This document shows, in pieces, positions 1-5,753 of a stretch of DNA of 5,753 nucleotides. The notes under the pieces are model-generated. The model worked only from the letters and a program-made list of their open reading frames with translations, made no database searches and was not told the origin of the DNA. The first letter of the stretch is position 1. Each line of letters opens with the position of its first letter. Source of the DNA: Desulfobulbaceae bacterium. GTDB taxonomy: Bacteria; Desulfobacterota; Desulfobulbia; Desulfobulbales; SURF-16. Made by a program: the position numbers and the translations under genes. The stretch covers positions 1 to 5,753 of the forward strand of contig JAGHCC010000402.1 in NCBI GenBank assembly GCA_021160685.1. Reading direction: 5' to 3'.

Positions 1-1050
1 AAATTCAAACTGCATACCGCCATAGTTACCGGCAGCGACGGTTGCAAGTCAACTCTTCGGCGCAGGTACGATTTCCAATCGATACTTACGCTCTTTTCCC
101 CGGTTGCCAAGGAAAAGGCTTTGATCATGCCGCAAGAGCCGGCGGAGATTGATGTCTTGATCGGTACAGATTGTATCTCAGAAGGGCAAAACCTGCAGGA
201 TTGTGATTTTGTGGTGAATTACGACATACACTGGAATCCGGTCCGCATCATTCAGCGTTTCGGGCGAATCGACCGGATTGGTTCTAAAAATACCAAGATT
301 CAACTCGTTAATTTCTGGCCGGACATCTCCCTGGATGACTATATCAACCTGAAAGCCCGAGTTGAAAGCCGCATGGTCATTGCCGATGTAACTGCTACCG
401 GTGACGACAATCCCCTCAGTGCCGAAGCCAACGATCTGGCATTCCGTAAGGAACAGCTCCAACGTCTGCAGGATGAAGTTATTGATCTGGAGGATGTAAA
501 AACAGGTGTATCGATTACGGACCTGGGGCTGAACGATTTCCGCATGGACTTGGTTAATTATGTGAAAGCCAATGGGACTCTGGAGGGTGTGCCCAAAGGA
601 ATGCATGCGGTCCTTGGTGCAGATCCGGAAAAGGAAATCCATCCGGGTGTGATTTTCGTATTGCGTAACATGAACCACGGCGTAAATATCAATCAGCAGA
701 ACCGCTTGCACCCCTATTATCTGATTTACATCAACATGAACGGTGAGGTCTTGATTAACCACACGGAGGTTAAAAAGATCCTCGACCACCTCCGTTCCGC
801 CTGTAAGGACCGCTCGGAGCCAATACCTTCTCTATATAAACCATTCAACCGTGAAACTCGGGACGGCCGGAAAATGGCGGCCTATTCCCATCTCCTGAAG
901 CAGTCCATCTACTCCATGATTAATCTTAAAGAAGAAAAAGATATAGACAGTCTTTTTACCGGTGGCGGTACTACCGCTTTGCTGAATACCATCAGTGGCC
1001 TGGATGACTTTGAACTTATTGCCTTTCTGGTTGTGCGGGGGGCAGCCTGA
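1..1050 (+). CDS. SNF2-like superfamily 2 DNA helicase, C-terminal part (5' end off the window)
   Basis: The frame is open from base 1 to the TGA at 1048-1050, giving 349 visible codons. The TTG at 121 is internal, not a start. Counting from base 1, residues 51-57 (DVLIGTD) and 58-65 (CISEGQNL) form helicase motif V, and 85-95 (QRFGRIDRIGS) form motif VI with the arginine finger region, so this is the second RecA-like lobe of a SNF2/RapA-like ATPase. The segment after about residue 110 is family-specific: a charged, probably helical stretch (about 135-160), then a domain with HPYYLIYI at 237-244 and a conserved-looking tail ending DDFELIAFLVV. The ATP-binding lobe (motifs I-III) must lie upstream. 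It probably uses ATP hydrolysis to move along or remodel DNA in the cytoplasm. It is followed 2 nt later by the DUF4391 gene, which suggests co-translation and a shared complex. The helicase class is certain; its role in restriction is inferred from neighbours. Confidence 0.93.
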   Translation, partial: KFKLHTAIVTGSDGCKSTLRRRYDFQSILTLFSPVAKEKALIMPQEPAEIDVLIGTDCISEGQNLQDCDFVVNYDIHWNPVRIIQRFGRIDRIGSKNTKIQLVNFWPDISLDDYINLKARVESRMVIADVTATGDDNPLSAEANDLAFRKEQLQRLQDEVIDLEDVKTGVSITDLGLNDFRMDLVNYVKANGTLEGVPKGMHAVLGADPEKEIHPGVIFVLRNMNHGVNINQQNRLHPYYLIYINMNGEVLINHTEVKKILDHLRSACKDRSEPIPSLYKPFNRETRDGRKMAAYSHLLKQSIYSMINLKEEKDIDSLFTGGGTTALLNTISGLDDFELIAFLVVRGAA

Positions 1051-1052
1051 CC

Positions 1053-1709
1053 ATGTTTATCTACCCCGCAAAGGCTGAATACAATCGCACAATACCAAAG
1101 GTAAAGATATATGCCAACGCCAAACCATCTAAGTCGGTCAAGGCCAGGTTCGTGTCGCAAATCAGCGAAATTGTCTGGAAATATAAATTGTCCCCCGAGA
1201 CCACCAATCTGGCGGCTCGGGGCGGATTCACCGAGATTCAGGTATTTGAGATCACCCTGAGAGAGCCGGATCTGGACAATGTGGTTCTCATGGCGATTGA
1301 TAAAGCGATTCCCTACCCCATCCTCTATCGTTTGCTGTATGAGGGGCAGGTAAAAAGAGCGGCGGCCTACAAGCGGCCGGCCACTGACAGTTCCGGCAAA
1401 TGGGTGACGGAGACCTATTTTGAAACTGATTGGGCGGATGACATTGTCCCGGCTATACCTCTGCCCGTGGCGCTTGATATGAAAACCCTTTACGATCAGA
1501 TGCTTTTTGCCTATAGTGACCTACCGCCACGCGACGGGGAAACCTTGGAATCCCTGGCGGAACGGATCAGGCTGACAAGAAAATACCGACGTGACCTGCG
1601 GTCGCTGGAAGGAAAGATGAAGAGTGAAAAGCAGTTTAATCGGAAGGTGGATTTAAACGCGCAGGCGCGAGGTTTGAAAGCTCAGTTGGCGATATTGACC
1701 AACGCATAG
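1053..1709 (+). CDS. DUF4391 domain protein, probable partner of the upstream helicase
   Basis: This 218-residue soluble protein matches my memory of the DUF4391 family over its whole length; no biochemical function is known to me. Recognisable segments are an N-terminal block with IPKVKIY near residue 14, the AAYKRP motif at about 104-109, YFETDW at 122-127, and a charged helical tail from about 165 that contains FNRKVDLN at 195-202 and could form a coiled coil. There is no signal peptide or membrane segment. ATG 1053 is the only usable start, because the frame upstream holds no ATG, GTG or TTG back to a stop at 1011. The ribosome site is poor, only a run of six G at 1037-1042, so translation may depend on ribosomes finishing the helicase gene 2 nt upstream. 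The tight pairing with a helicase and mod suggests an accessory subunit. No catalytic motif is evident, so an enzymatic role is not claimed. Confidence 0.85.
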   Translation: MFIYPAKAEYNRTIPKVKIYANAKPSKSVKARFVSQISEIVWKYKLSPETTNLAARGGFTEIQVFEITLREPDLDNVVLMAIDKAIPYPILYRLLYEGQVKRAAAYKRPATDSSGKWVTETYFETDWADDIVPAIPLPVALDMKTLYDQMLFAYSDLPPRDGETLESLAERIRLTRKYRRDLRSLEGKMKSEKQFNRKVDLNAQARGLKAQLAILTNA

Positions 1710-1719
1710 TGGAAAATAA

Positions 1720-1726
1720 AAAAGGA
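1720..1726 (+). promoter_or_regulatory. Ribosome binding site that fixes the Mod start
   Basis: An AAAAGGA-type Shine-Dalgarno core (AGGA at 1723-1726) lies 6 nt before ATG 1733. This spacing favours ATG 1733 over the in-frame GTG at 1709, which overlaps the DUF4391 stop codon and would add eight residues with no family counterpart. Confidence 0.7.
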
Positions 1727-1732
1727 AATGAT

Positions 1733-3610
1733 ATGGATAAACTAAAAATGCAAAGTCCCGATCTGGTGGATGAGAACATCGAAAAAATTGCCGAACTTTT
1801 CCCCAATTGCATCACCGAAGACCGGGATGAAAACGGAACAGTGCGAAGGGCTGTGGATTTCGACCTGCTGCGGCAGGAACTTTCAGCGACCTTGGTAGAA
1901 GGGCCGCAGGAGCGGTACACCCTGAGCTGGCCCGGCAAGAACAAAGCGATTCTCACCGCCAACGCCCCCATCGCCAAGACCCTCTGCCCCTGCGAAGAGG
2001 AAAGCGTCGATTTCGATAACACAAAAAACATCTTTATCGAAGGGGATAATCTGGATGTCCTCAAGCTGCTCCAGGAGACCTATCTGAACAAGGTCAAGAT
2101 GATCTATATCGACCCGCCCTACAATACCGGCAATGATTTCATATATGACGACGATTTTGCCGAGAATGCCGATGAGTTTCTGAAACGATCAAATCAGAAA
2201 GATGAAGAAGGGAATCGTCTAATGGCCAATACGGAGTCGAATGGAAGGTTTCATTCCGATTGGCTCTCTATGATGTATCCACGGCTAAAGTTGTCCAGAA
2301 ATCTCCTAAGAAACGATGGGGTAATTTTTATCAGTATCGATGATGGTGAAGTGCACAATCTACGGAAAGCCTGTGATGAAGTTTTTGGGGAATCGAATTT
2401 CATTGCAAATGTCGTTTGGCAAAAAAAATATTCGCCACAGAATGATGCAAAATATTTTTCGGACAGCCATGAGCACATATTACTATATGCCAAGAATAAG
2501 CTATCCTATACAGTCGGATTATTGCCAAGAACTGATGAAGCAAATGCCCGTTATAAAAATCCAGATAATGACCCAAGAGGTCCTTGGAAGTCCAGCGATT
2601 TGACGAGGCAAGAATATCGCCAGAATGATGATTACGAAATAGTTAATCCGGCCAACGGTAGAGTCTTTAGACCTCCCCAAGGCAATAGTTGGGGACGTCC
2701 TAAAGCTAACGTTGAACAAATGATAAAGGATAATCGGATTTGGTTCGGTCCAAATGGAGGCTCGGTTCCTTCCATAAAAAGATTTTTGTCTGAAGTTAAG
2801 CAAGGTATAACACCCCAAACAATTTGGATGAGAAGTGAAGTGGGTGATACTCAGGAAGGTAAAAAGTTAGTTAAAGATATATTCAAAAACGCTACTATTT
2901 TTGAAACTCCCAAACCGCCTCGATTAATAGAACGTCAATTGCTTACTGCAAAATTTGGTGATGATGATATTGCGTTGGATTTCTTTGCGGGATCATCTAC
3001 CACCGCCCATGCTGTGATGCAACTAAACGCCAAAGATGGTGGCAATCGCAAGTTCATTATGGTTCAGCTTCCAGAATCCTGCGATGAAAAGTCGGAGGCG
3101 TTCAAGGCGGGATTTAAAACCATTGCCGAGATTGGCAAGGAACGTATCCGCCGCGCAGGCAGGAAAATCAAAGAAGAAAGCCCCATCACCACCAAGGATC
3201 TTGACATCGGTTTCCGCGTTTTCAAGGTGGATACCTCCAACATGAAGGATGTGTATTACACACCGGATGAACTGACACAGGACAATCTGGAACTGTTCAA
3301 AGACCATATAAAACCCGACCGCCGACCTGAAGACCTACTGTTCCAGGTCTTCCTCGACTGGGGACTCGACCTGTCTCTATCCATAGCCAAAGAGACCATC
3401 GACGGTAAAACTGTCTTTATTGTGGATACCAATGCCCTGGTTGCCTGCTTTGACTCGGGCATTAACGAGGAACTGGTCAGGAAGTTGGCCGTCTACAAGC
3501 CCTTGCGGGCGGTCTTCCGAGATGACGCCTTCGGCAGTGATAGCGTCAAGATCAATGTGGAACAGATATTCAAGCTTCTGTCACCCGGCACTGACGTAAA
3601 GTCCATTTAA
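1733..3610 (+). CDS. mod: Type III restriction-modification methyltransferase / specificity subunit Mod
   Basis: Mod transfers a methyl group from S-adenosylmethionine to the N6 of adenine in an asymmetric DNA site, and also supplies target recognition for the Mod-Res nuclease. The 625-residue length is close to EcoP15I and EcoPI Mod (about 645). The N-terminus (MDKLKMQSPDLVDENI) is typical of the family. The catalytic motif IV, DPPYNTGNDF, begins at D127. The S-adenosylmethionine motif I, DFFAGSSTTAHAV, is at 416-428. Motif IV before motif I is the beta-class order of type III Mods. The roughly 290 residues between them hold the target-recognition domain, starting near VVWQKKYSPQNDAKYFSD. 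The C-terminus after about 525 (PEDLLFQVFLDWGLDL) is the conserved tail thought to contact partner subunits. ATG 1733 is chosen over GTG 1709 because of its ribosome site and the family N-terminus. The gene is intact. Its centre is much more AT-rich than its ends. The recognised sequence cannot be read from the protein by eye. Confidence 0.97.
   Translation: MDKLKMQSPDLVDENIEKIAELFPNCITEDRDENGTVRRAVDFDLLRQELSATLVEGPQERYTLSWPGKNKAILTANAPIAKTLCPCEEESVDFDNTKNIFIEGDNLDVLKLLQETYLNKVKMIYIDPPYNTGNDFIYDDDFAENADEFLKRSNQKDEEGNRLMANTESNGRFHSDWLSMMYPRLKLSRNLLRNDGVIFISIDDGEVHNLRKACDEVFGESNFIANVVWQKKYSPQNDAKYFSDSHEHILLYAKNKLSYTVGLLPRTDEANARYKNPDNDPRGPWKSSDLTRQEYRQNDDYEIVNPANGRVFRPPQGNSWGRPKANVEQMIKDNRIWFGPNGGSVPSIKRFLSEVKQGITPQTIWMRSEVGDTQEGKKLVKDIFKNATIFETPKPPRLIERQLLTAKFGDDDIALDFFAGSSTTAHAVMQLNAKDGGNRKFIMVQLPESCDEKSEAFKAGFKTIAEIGKERIRRAGRKIKEESPITTKDLDIGFRVFKVDTSNMKDVYYTPDELTQDNLELFKDHIKPDRRPEDLLFQVFLDWGLDLSLSIAKETIDGKTVFIVDTNALVACFDSGINEELVRKLAVYKPLRAVFRDDAFGSDSVKINVEQIFKLLSPGTDVKSI
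2281..2940 (+). other. AT-rich target-recognition segment inside mod
   Basis: A hand count gives about 39% GC here (260 of 660 bases). It gives 63% for 1861-1980 in the 5' part of mod and about 51% for 3061-3240 in the 3' part. The dip falls between catalytic motif IV and motif I, which is where the DNA-recognition domain lies in type III Mods, and it fits exchange of the recognition module between related genes. Edges are gradual; the fall begins near 2165 and recovery is near 3040. Confidence 0.65.
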
Positions 3611-3623
3611 GAGGGCGGTTTTT

Positions 3624-5297
3624 ATGGAACAACAAGACTTACAATTGCTTCTATCTGAGTTAATTTCCCGTTGGGAAAATGAAGTAATCGAGTTCAAAAA
3701 TGTCGGTGACTCATATTCGACATCTGACATCGGCAAGTATTTTTCGGCCCTTGCCAATGAAGCCAACCTGCGGGATGTTGAAAAGGCCTGGCTGGTTTTT
3801 GGTGTTGATAATAAAAGCAGATCCATTGTTGGCAGCGATTATCGGCAGGATAAAGAGCGCTTACAAAGCCTGAAGATGCAAGTTTCAGCAGATACTGAGC
3901 CCGGCATTACGTTCCGTGAAATCCATGAGCTGCATAGTGATAAGGGACGTGTAATTCTGTTCGAAATACCTGCCGCCCCTTTGGGGATGCCGATTGCCTG
4001 GAAAGGGCATTATTACGCCCGCGCGGGCGAAAGCCTGACGCATCTTGGGCTGGATAAGCTGGATGAAATCCGTAAACAGACTGGGGCAGCAGATTGGTCC
4101 GGGCAGGTAGTTGCTGCTGCGACAGTTGATCATCTTGATCAAAAAGCGTTGTTCAAGGCCAGAGAGTCATTTGCAAAGAAATATGCCAATCGTTTTGCCA
4201 CAGAAGAAGTAATGTCATGGCCGGATACGACTTTTCTGGACCGTGCAAAGCAAACGAAGGACAGACAAATAACCCGTGCAACCCTTTTATTGCTTGGCAA
4301 GGCAGAGGCAGCACATTTACTTTCACCTCACCCTGCACAAATGACCTGGAAGCTGGAAGGAGCAGAACGAGCTTATCAGCATTTCGGCCCCCCATTTCTG
4401 CTTAATACCAGCACGCTGTATCAGAAAATCCGCAATATTCAGTTGCGTATTCTTCCAGAAGACCAATTGCTTCCAATAGAAATGGCCAAATATGATCAGA
4501 AGATTGTGCTGGAGGCTTTGCACAACTGCATTGCTCATCAGGATTATGCACGTAGTGGCCGAATCATTGTAACGGAACTGCCTGACAGACTTATCTTTGA
4601 GAATGAAGGCTCTTTTTATGAAGGGCAGCCTGTGGATTATATTTCCGGGAACAAAACCCCCAGACGTTATCGTAACCCTTTCCTGGCACAGGCGATGGCA
4701 GAGCTTAATATGATCGATACCATGGGATATGGCATTTATGAGATGCACATCGGGCAGGCACGGCGCTATTTTGCTCTGCCGGATTATGATCTGAGCGAGC
4801 CTGACGCTGTCAAAATAACTATCCATGGAAAGATTGTTGATCCAGCCTATAGCCGTATGCTGATCCAAAAAACGGACCTGTCGCTGCAAGATATTTTTTC
4901 GCTTGATCGTGTCCAGAAAAATCTCCCGCTTGATGACATAATGGTAAAACATTTGCGTCGGGTAAAGCTTATTGAAGGCAGGAAACCCAACTATCGTGTT
5001 TCCGCTACCATTGCCGCTGCGACAGCAAGCAAGGCAGACTATATTCGTACCCGTGCACAGGATGATGATTATTACATCAAGTTGATACGTGACTATCTGG
5101 TTAAGTTTGGTTCTGCAACCCGTAAGGAGATTAACATTCTATTGTGGGCCAAATTGAGTGATGCTTTGAATGATGAACAAAAGCAGAACAAAATTGGCAA
5201 TTTGATTACTGGCATGCGAAACAAAGAAACAATAGTAAATATGGGATCTCGTAAATTACCCAAATGGACTCTCAAAGAAACAAAAAAGAATAAATAA
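3624..5297 (+). CDS. AlbA_2 (Schlafen-like) / GHKL ATPase / winged-helix protein inserted between mod and res
   Basis: This 557-residue protein has three recognisable parts. Residues about 14-140 are an AlbA_2 (Schlafen core) domain with the signature ENEVIEFK at 18-25, GVDN at 60-63 and YARAG at 131-135. Residues about 290-405 resemble a GHKL-type ATP-binding domain (HATPase_c_4), with the N-box EALHNCIAHQDY at 297-308 (N301 likely metal-binding) and a glycine box MGYGIYEM at 367-374; the usual Asp-containing box between them reads ENEGS (326-330). Residues about 420-458 and 480-550 look like winged-helix segments, the last followed by a Lys-rich tail. Such proteins are usually labelled DNA-binding or transcriptional regulators. 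The carboxylates E18, E23 and D62 match, by spacing from memory, the catalytic triad of Schlafen RNases, so nucleic-acid cleavage is possible but unproven. ATG 3624 follows mod by 13 nt, with GAGG at 3611-3614 as its ribosome site. No signal peptide or membrane segment is seen. Confidence 0.88.
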   Translation: MEQQDLQLLLSELISRWENEVIEFKNVGDSYSTSDIGKYFSALANEANLRDVEKAWLVFGVDNKSRSIVGSDYRQDKERLQSLKMQVSADTEPGITFREIHELHSDKGRVILFEIPAAPLGMPIAWKGHYYARAGESLTHLGLDKLDEIRKQTGAADWSGQVVAAATVDHLDQKALFKARESFAKKYANRFATEEVMSWPDTTFLDRAKQTKDRQITRATLLLLGKAEAAHLLSPHPAQMTWKLEGAERAYQHFGPPFLLNTSTLYQKIRNIQLRILPEDQLLPIEMAKYDQKIVLEALHNCIAHQDYARSGRIIVTELPDRLIFENEGSFYEGQPVDYISGNKTPRRYRNPFLAQAMAELNMIDTMGYGIYEMHIGQARRYFALPDYDLSEPDAVKITIHGKIVDPAYSRMLIQKTDLSLQDIFSLDRVQKNLPLDDIMVKHLRRVKLIEGRKPNYRVSATIAAATASKADYIRTRAQDDDYYIKLIRDYLVKFGSATRKEINILLWAKLSDALNDEQKQNKIGNLITGMRNKETIVNMGSRKLPKWTLKETKKNK

Positions 5298-5326
5298 GAA
5301 TAAAAGAAAGAATAAATAAGAATAAA
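5285..5326 (+). repeat. Two perfect 20-base direct repeats at the end of the AlbA_2 gene
   Basis: AAAGAATAAATAAGAATAAA occurs at 5285-5304 and again at 5307-5326, a 22-base period with two bases between copies. The first copy contains the TAA stop (5295-5297) of the preceding gene, and the second is wholly intergenic. It is probably a tandem duplication from replication slippage in AT-rich DNA. Two copies with a 2-base gap exclude a CRISPR array. Confidence 0.9.
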
Positions 5327-5361
5327 GCCCGGCAAACAGCCCGGAAATACTGGGTTTTGTT
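5321..5361 (+). terminator. Possible weak hairpin / attenuator before res
   Basis: Bases 5321-5332 can pair with 5350-5361 in a 12-pair stem that includes three G-T wobbles (5323-5359, 5327-5355, 5331-5351), with a 17-base loop. The 3' arm contains TTTT at 5355-5358, but no long T-run follows the stem. It could be a weak intrinsic terminator or attenuator between the AlbA_2 gene and res. It may equally be chance pairing, so this is a low-confidence call. Confidence 0.22.
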
Positions 5362-5382
5362 GAAAACATGAGACGATAAAAA

Positions 5383-5753
5383 ATGAAACTGAAATTCAAG
5401 AAACAAGCCTTTCAAACCGACGCCGTTAACGCAGTGGCGGACTGCTTTACCGGACAGCCGAAAAGCGAGAGGGTTACCTACCGAACAGATCCCGGCACAA
5501 TTGAAAGAAGCCATAATGGTGATCAAACACAAACCGGCATTGACTTTTCTCAGCCCGGATTTAAAAACCGTGACCTGGCCATTACAAAGGATCAGCTTCT
5601 TGCTAACATCCAGGCCGTACAGCAAAGACAAAATCTACCGCAATCTACCATATTGGTAAGCAACAAGGTCTGCGCGGTAAATCTCGATATCGAGATGGAA
5701 ACAGGCACCGGAAAAACCTACTGCTATATCAAGACGATGTTTGAGTTGAACCG
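5383..5753 (+). CDS. res: Type III restriction enzyme Res subunit, N-terminal part (3' end off the window)
   Basis: The frame from ATG 5383 stays open to the right edge, giving 123 complete codons. Res is the ATP-dependent translocase and nuclease that, with Mod, cuts DNA carrying two unmodified sites in opposed orientation. Visible parts are MKLKFKKQAFQTDAV at 1-15, whose FQTDAV acts as a Q-like motif before the first helicase lobe, a roughly 80-residue polar stretch with FKNRDLAITKDQLLANIQAVQQRQNLP, and METGTGKTYCYIKTMFELN from M105, which holds the Walker A motif GTGKT at 108-112. This wording is diagnostic for type III Res proteins of about 900-1000 residues. The rest of the helicase and the C-terminal PD-(D/E)XK nuclease lie beyond the window. 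An in-frame TAA at 5377 rules out an earlier start. No good Shine-Dalgarno precedes ATG 5383, and the gap from the previous gene is 85 nt, so Res may be made at a lower level than Mod. Confidence 0.94.
   Translation, partial: MKLKFKKQAFQTDAVNAVADCFTGQPKSERVTYRTDPGTIERSHNGDQTQTGIDFSQPGFKNRDLAITKDQLLANIQAVQQRQNLPQSTILVSNKVCAVNLDIEMETGTGKTYCYIKTMFELN

Noticed and set aside
121..123. TTG as the start of the helicase gene
   Set aside because: The frame is open back to base 1, and the upstream residues (HTAIVTGSDG, YDFQSILTLFSP) fit the helicase lobe, so the gene begins outside the window.
178..789. 203-codon open frame on the - strand
   Set aside because: It lies wholly opposite the helicase coding region, whose motifs V and VI are unmistakable, and its translation resembles no family I know. 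It is a shadow of the + strand gene.
2421..2428. Run of eight A inside mod as a phase-variation tract
   Set aside because: It is a Gln-Lys-Lys codon run in a conserved Mod segment (WQKKY). Phase-variable mod genes usually carry longer tracts or multi-copy short repeats, and the gene is in frame here.
4323..4952. 209-codon open frame on the - strand
   Set aside because: It is antisense to the GHKL part of the AlbA_2 gene, has no recognisable domain and has no promoter or ribosome site of note.
5285..5326. CRISPR-like repeat
   Set aside because: There are only two copies separated by two bases, with no spacers and no cas genes.
5340..5382. Separate promoter for res
   Set aside because: TTGTTG at 5357-5362 has no -10-like sequence at proper spacing; GATAAA at 5375-5380 is only 12 bases away and adjoins the start codon.
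5272..5631. 119-codon - strand frame with a hydrophobic, Phe/Leu-rich end
   Set aside because: The hydrophobic stretch is only the complement of the AT-rich repeat and Lys-rich codons, and the frame overlaps the start of res, which is certain from its Walker A motif.

Overview
The window is most of one gene cluster, read entirely on the + strand. It encodes a type III restriction-modification (R-M) system with extra genes around and inside it. There is no rRNA, tRNA, insertion sequence or CRISPR array. The source looks bacterial, most likely a Gram-negative such as a proteobacterium. That is inferred only from the style of the Mod/Res/helicase proteins and the moderate GC content; nothing in the window fixes a genus.

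Layout: (1) positions 1-1050 hold the C-terminal part of a large SNF2-like superfamily 2 helicase, cut by the left edge; (2) 1053-1709 encode a DUF4391 protein; (3) 1733-3610 encode Mod, the N6-adenine methyltransferase and recognition subunit; (4) 3624-5297 encode a three-part protein with a Schlafen/AlbA_2 domain, a GHKL-type ATPase domain and winged-helix segments; (5) 5298-5382 is an AT-rich gap with a 20-base direct repeat and a possible weak hairpin; (6) 5383 to the right edge is the start of Res, the helicase-nuclease subunit, recognised by its Walker A motif.

The first four genes are spaced 2, 23 and 13 nt apart, which indicates one transcript. The 85-nt gap before res is the only real break. 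Mod and Res should form the type III R-M core: Mod methylates adenine in an asymmetric site, and Mod plus Res translocates and cuts unmodified DNA. The helicase and DUF4391 protein are extra parts that, from my memory of such loci, often sit together upstream of this class of mod gene. The AlbA_2 protein lies between mod and res, much as the PrrC anticodon nuclease lies inside its type I host operon. Its Schlafen-like carboxylates (E18, E23, D62) make a guarded RNase a testable idea, though a regulator is also possible.

The most distinctive sequence feature beyond gene content is the centre of mod. The region between the two catalytic motifs drops to about 39% GC, while the flanks are about 51-63%, as expected if the target-recognition segment was exchanged by recombination. 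No gene-free stretch exceeds 300 bases.
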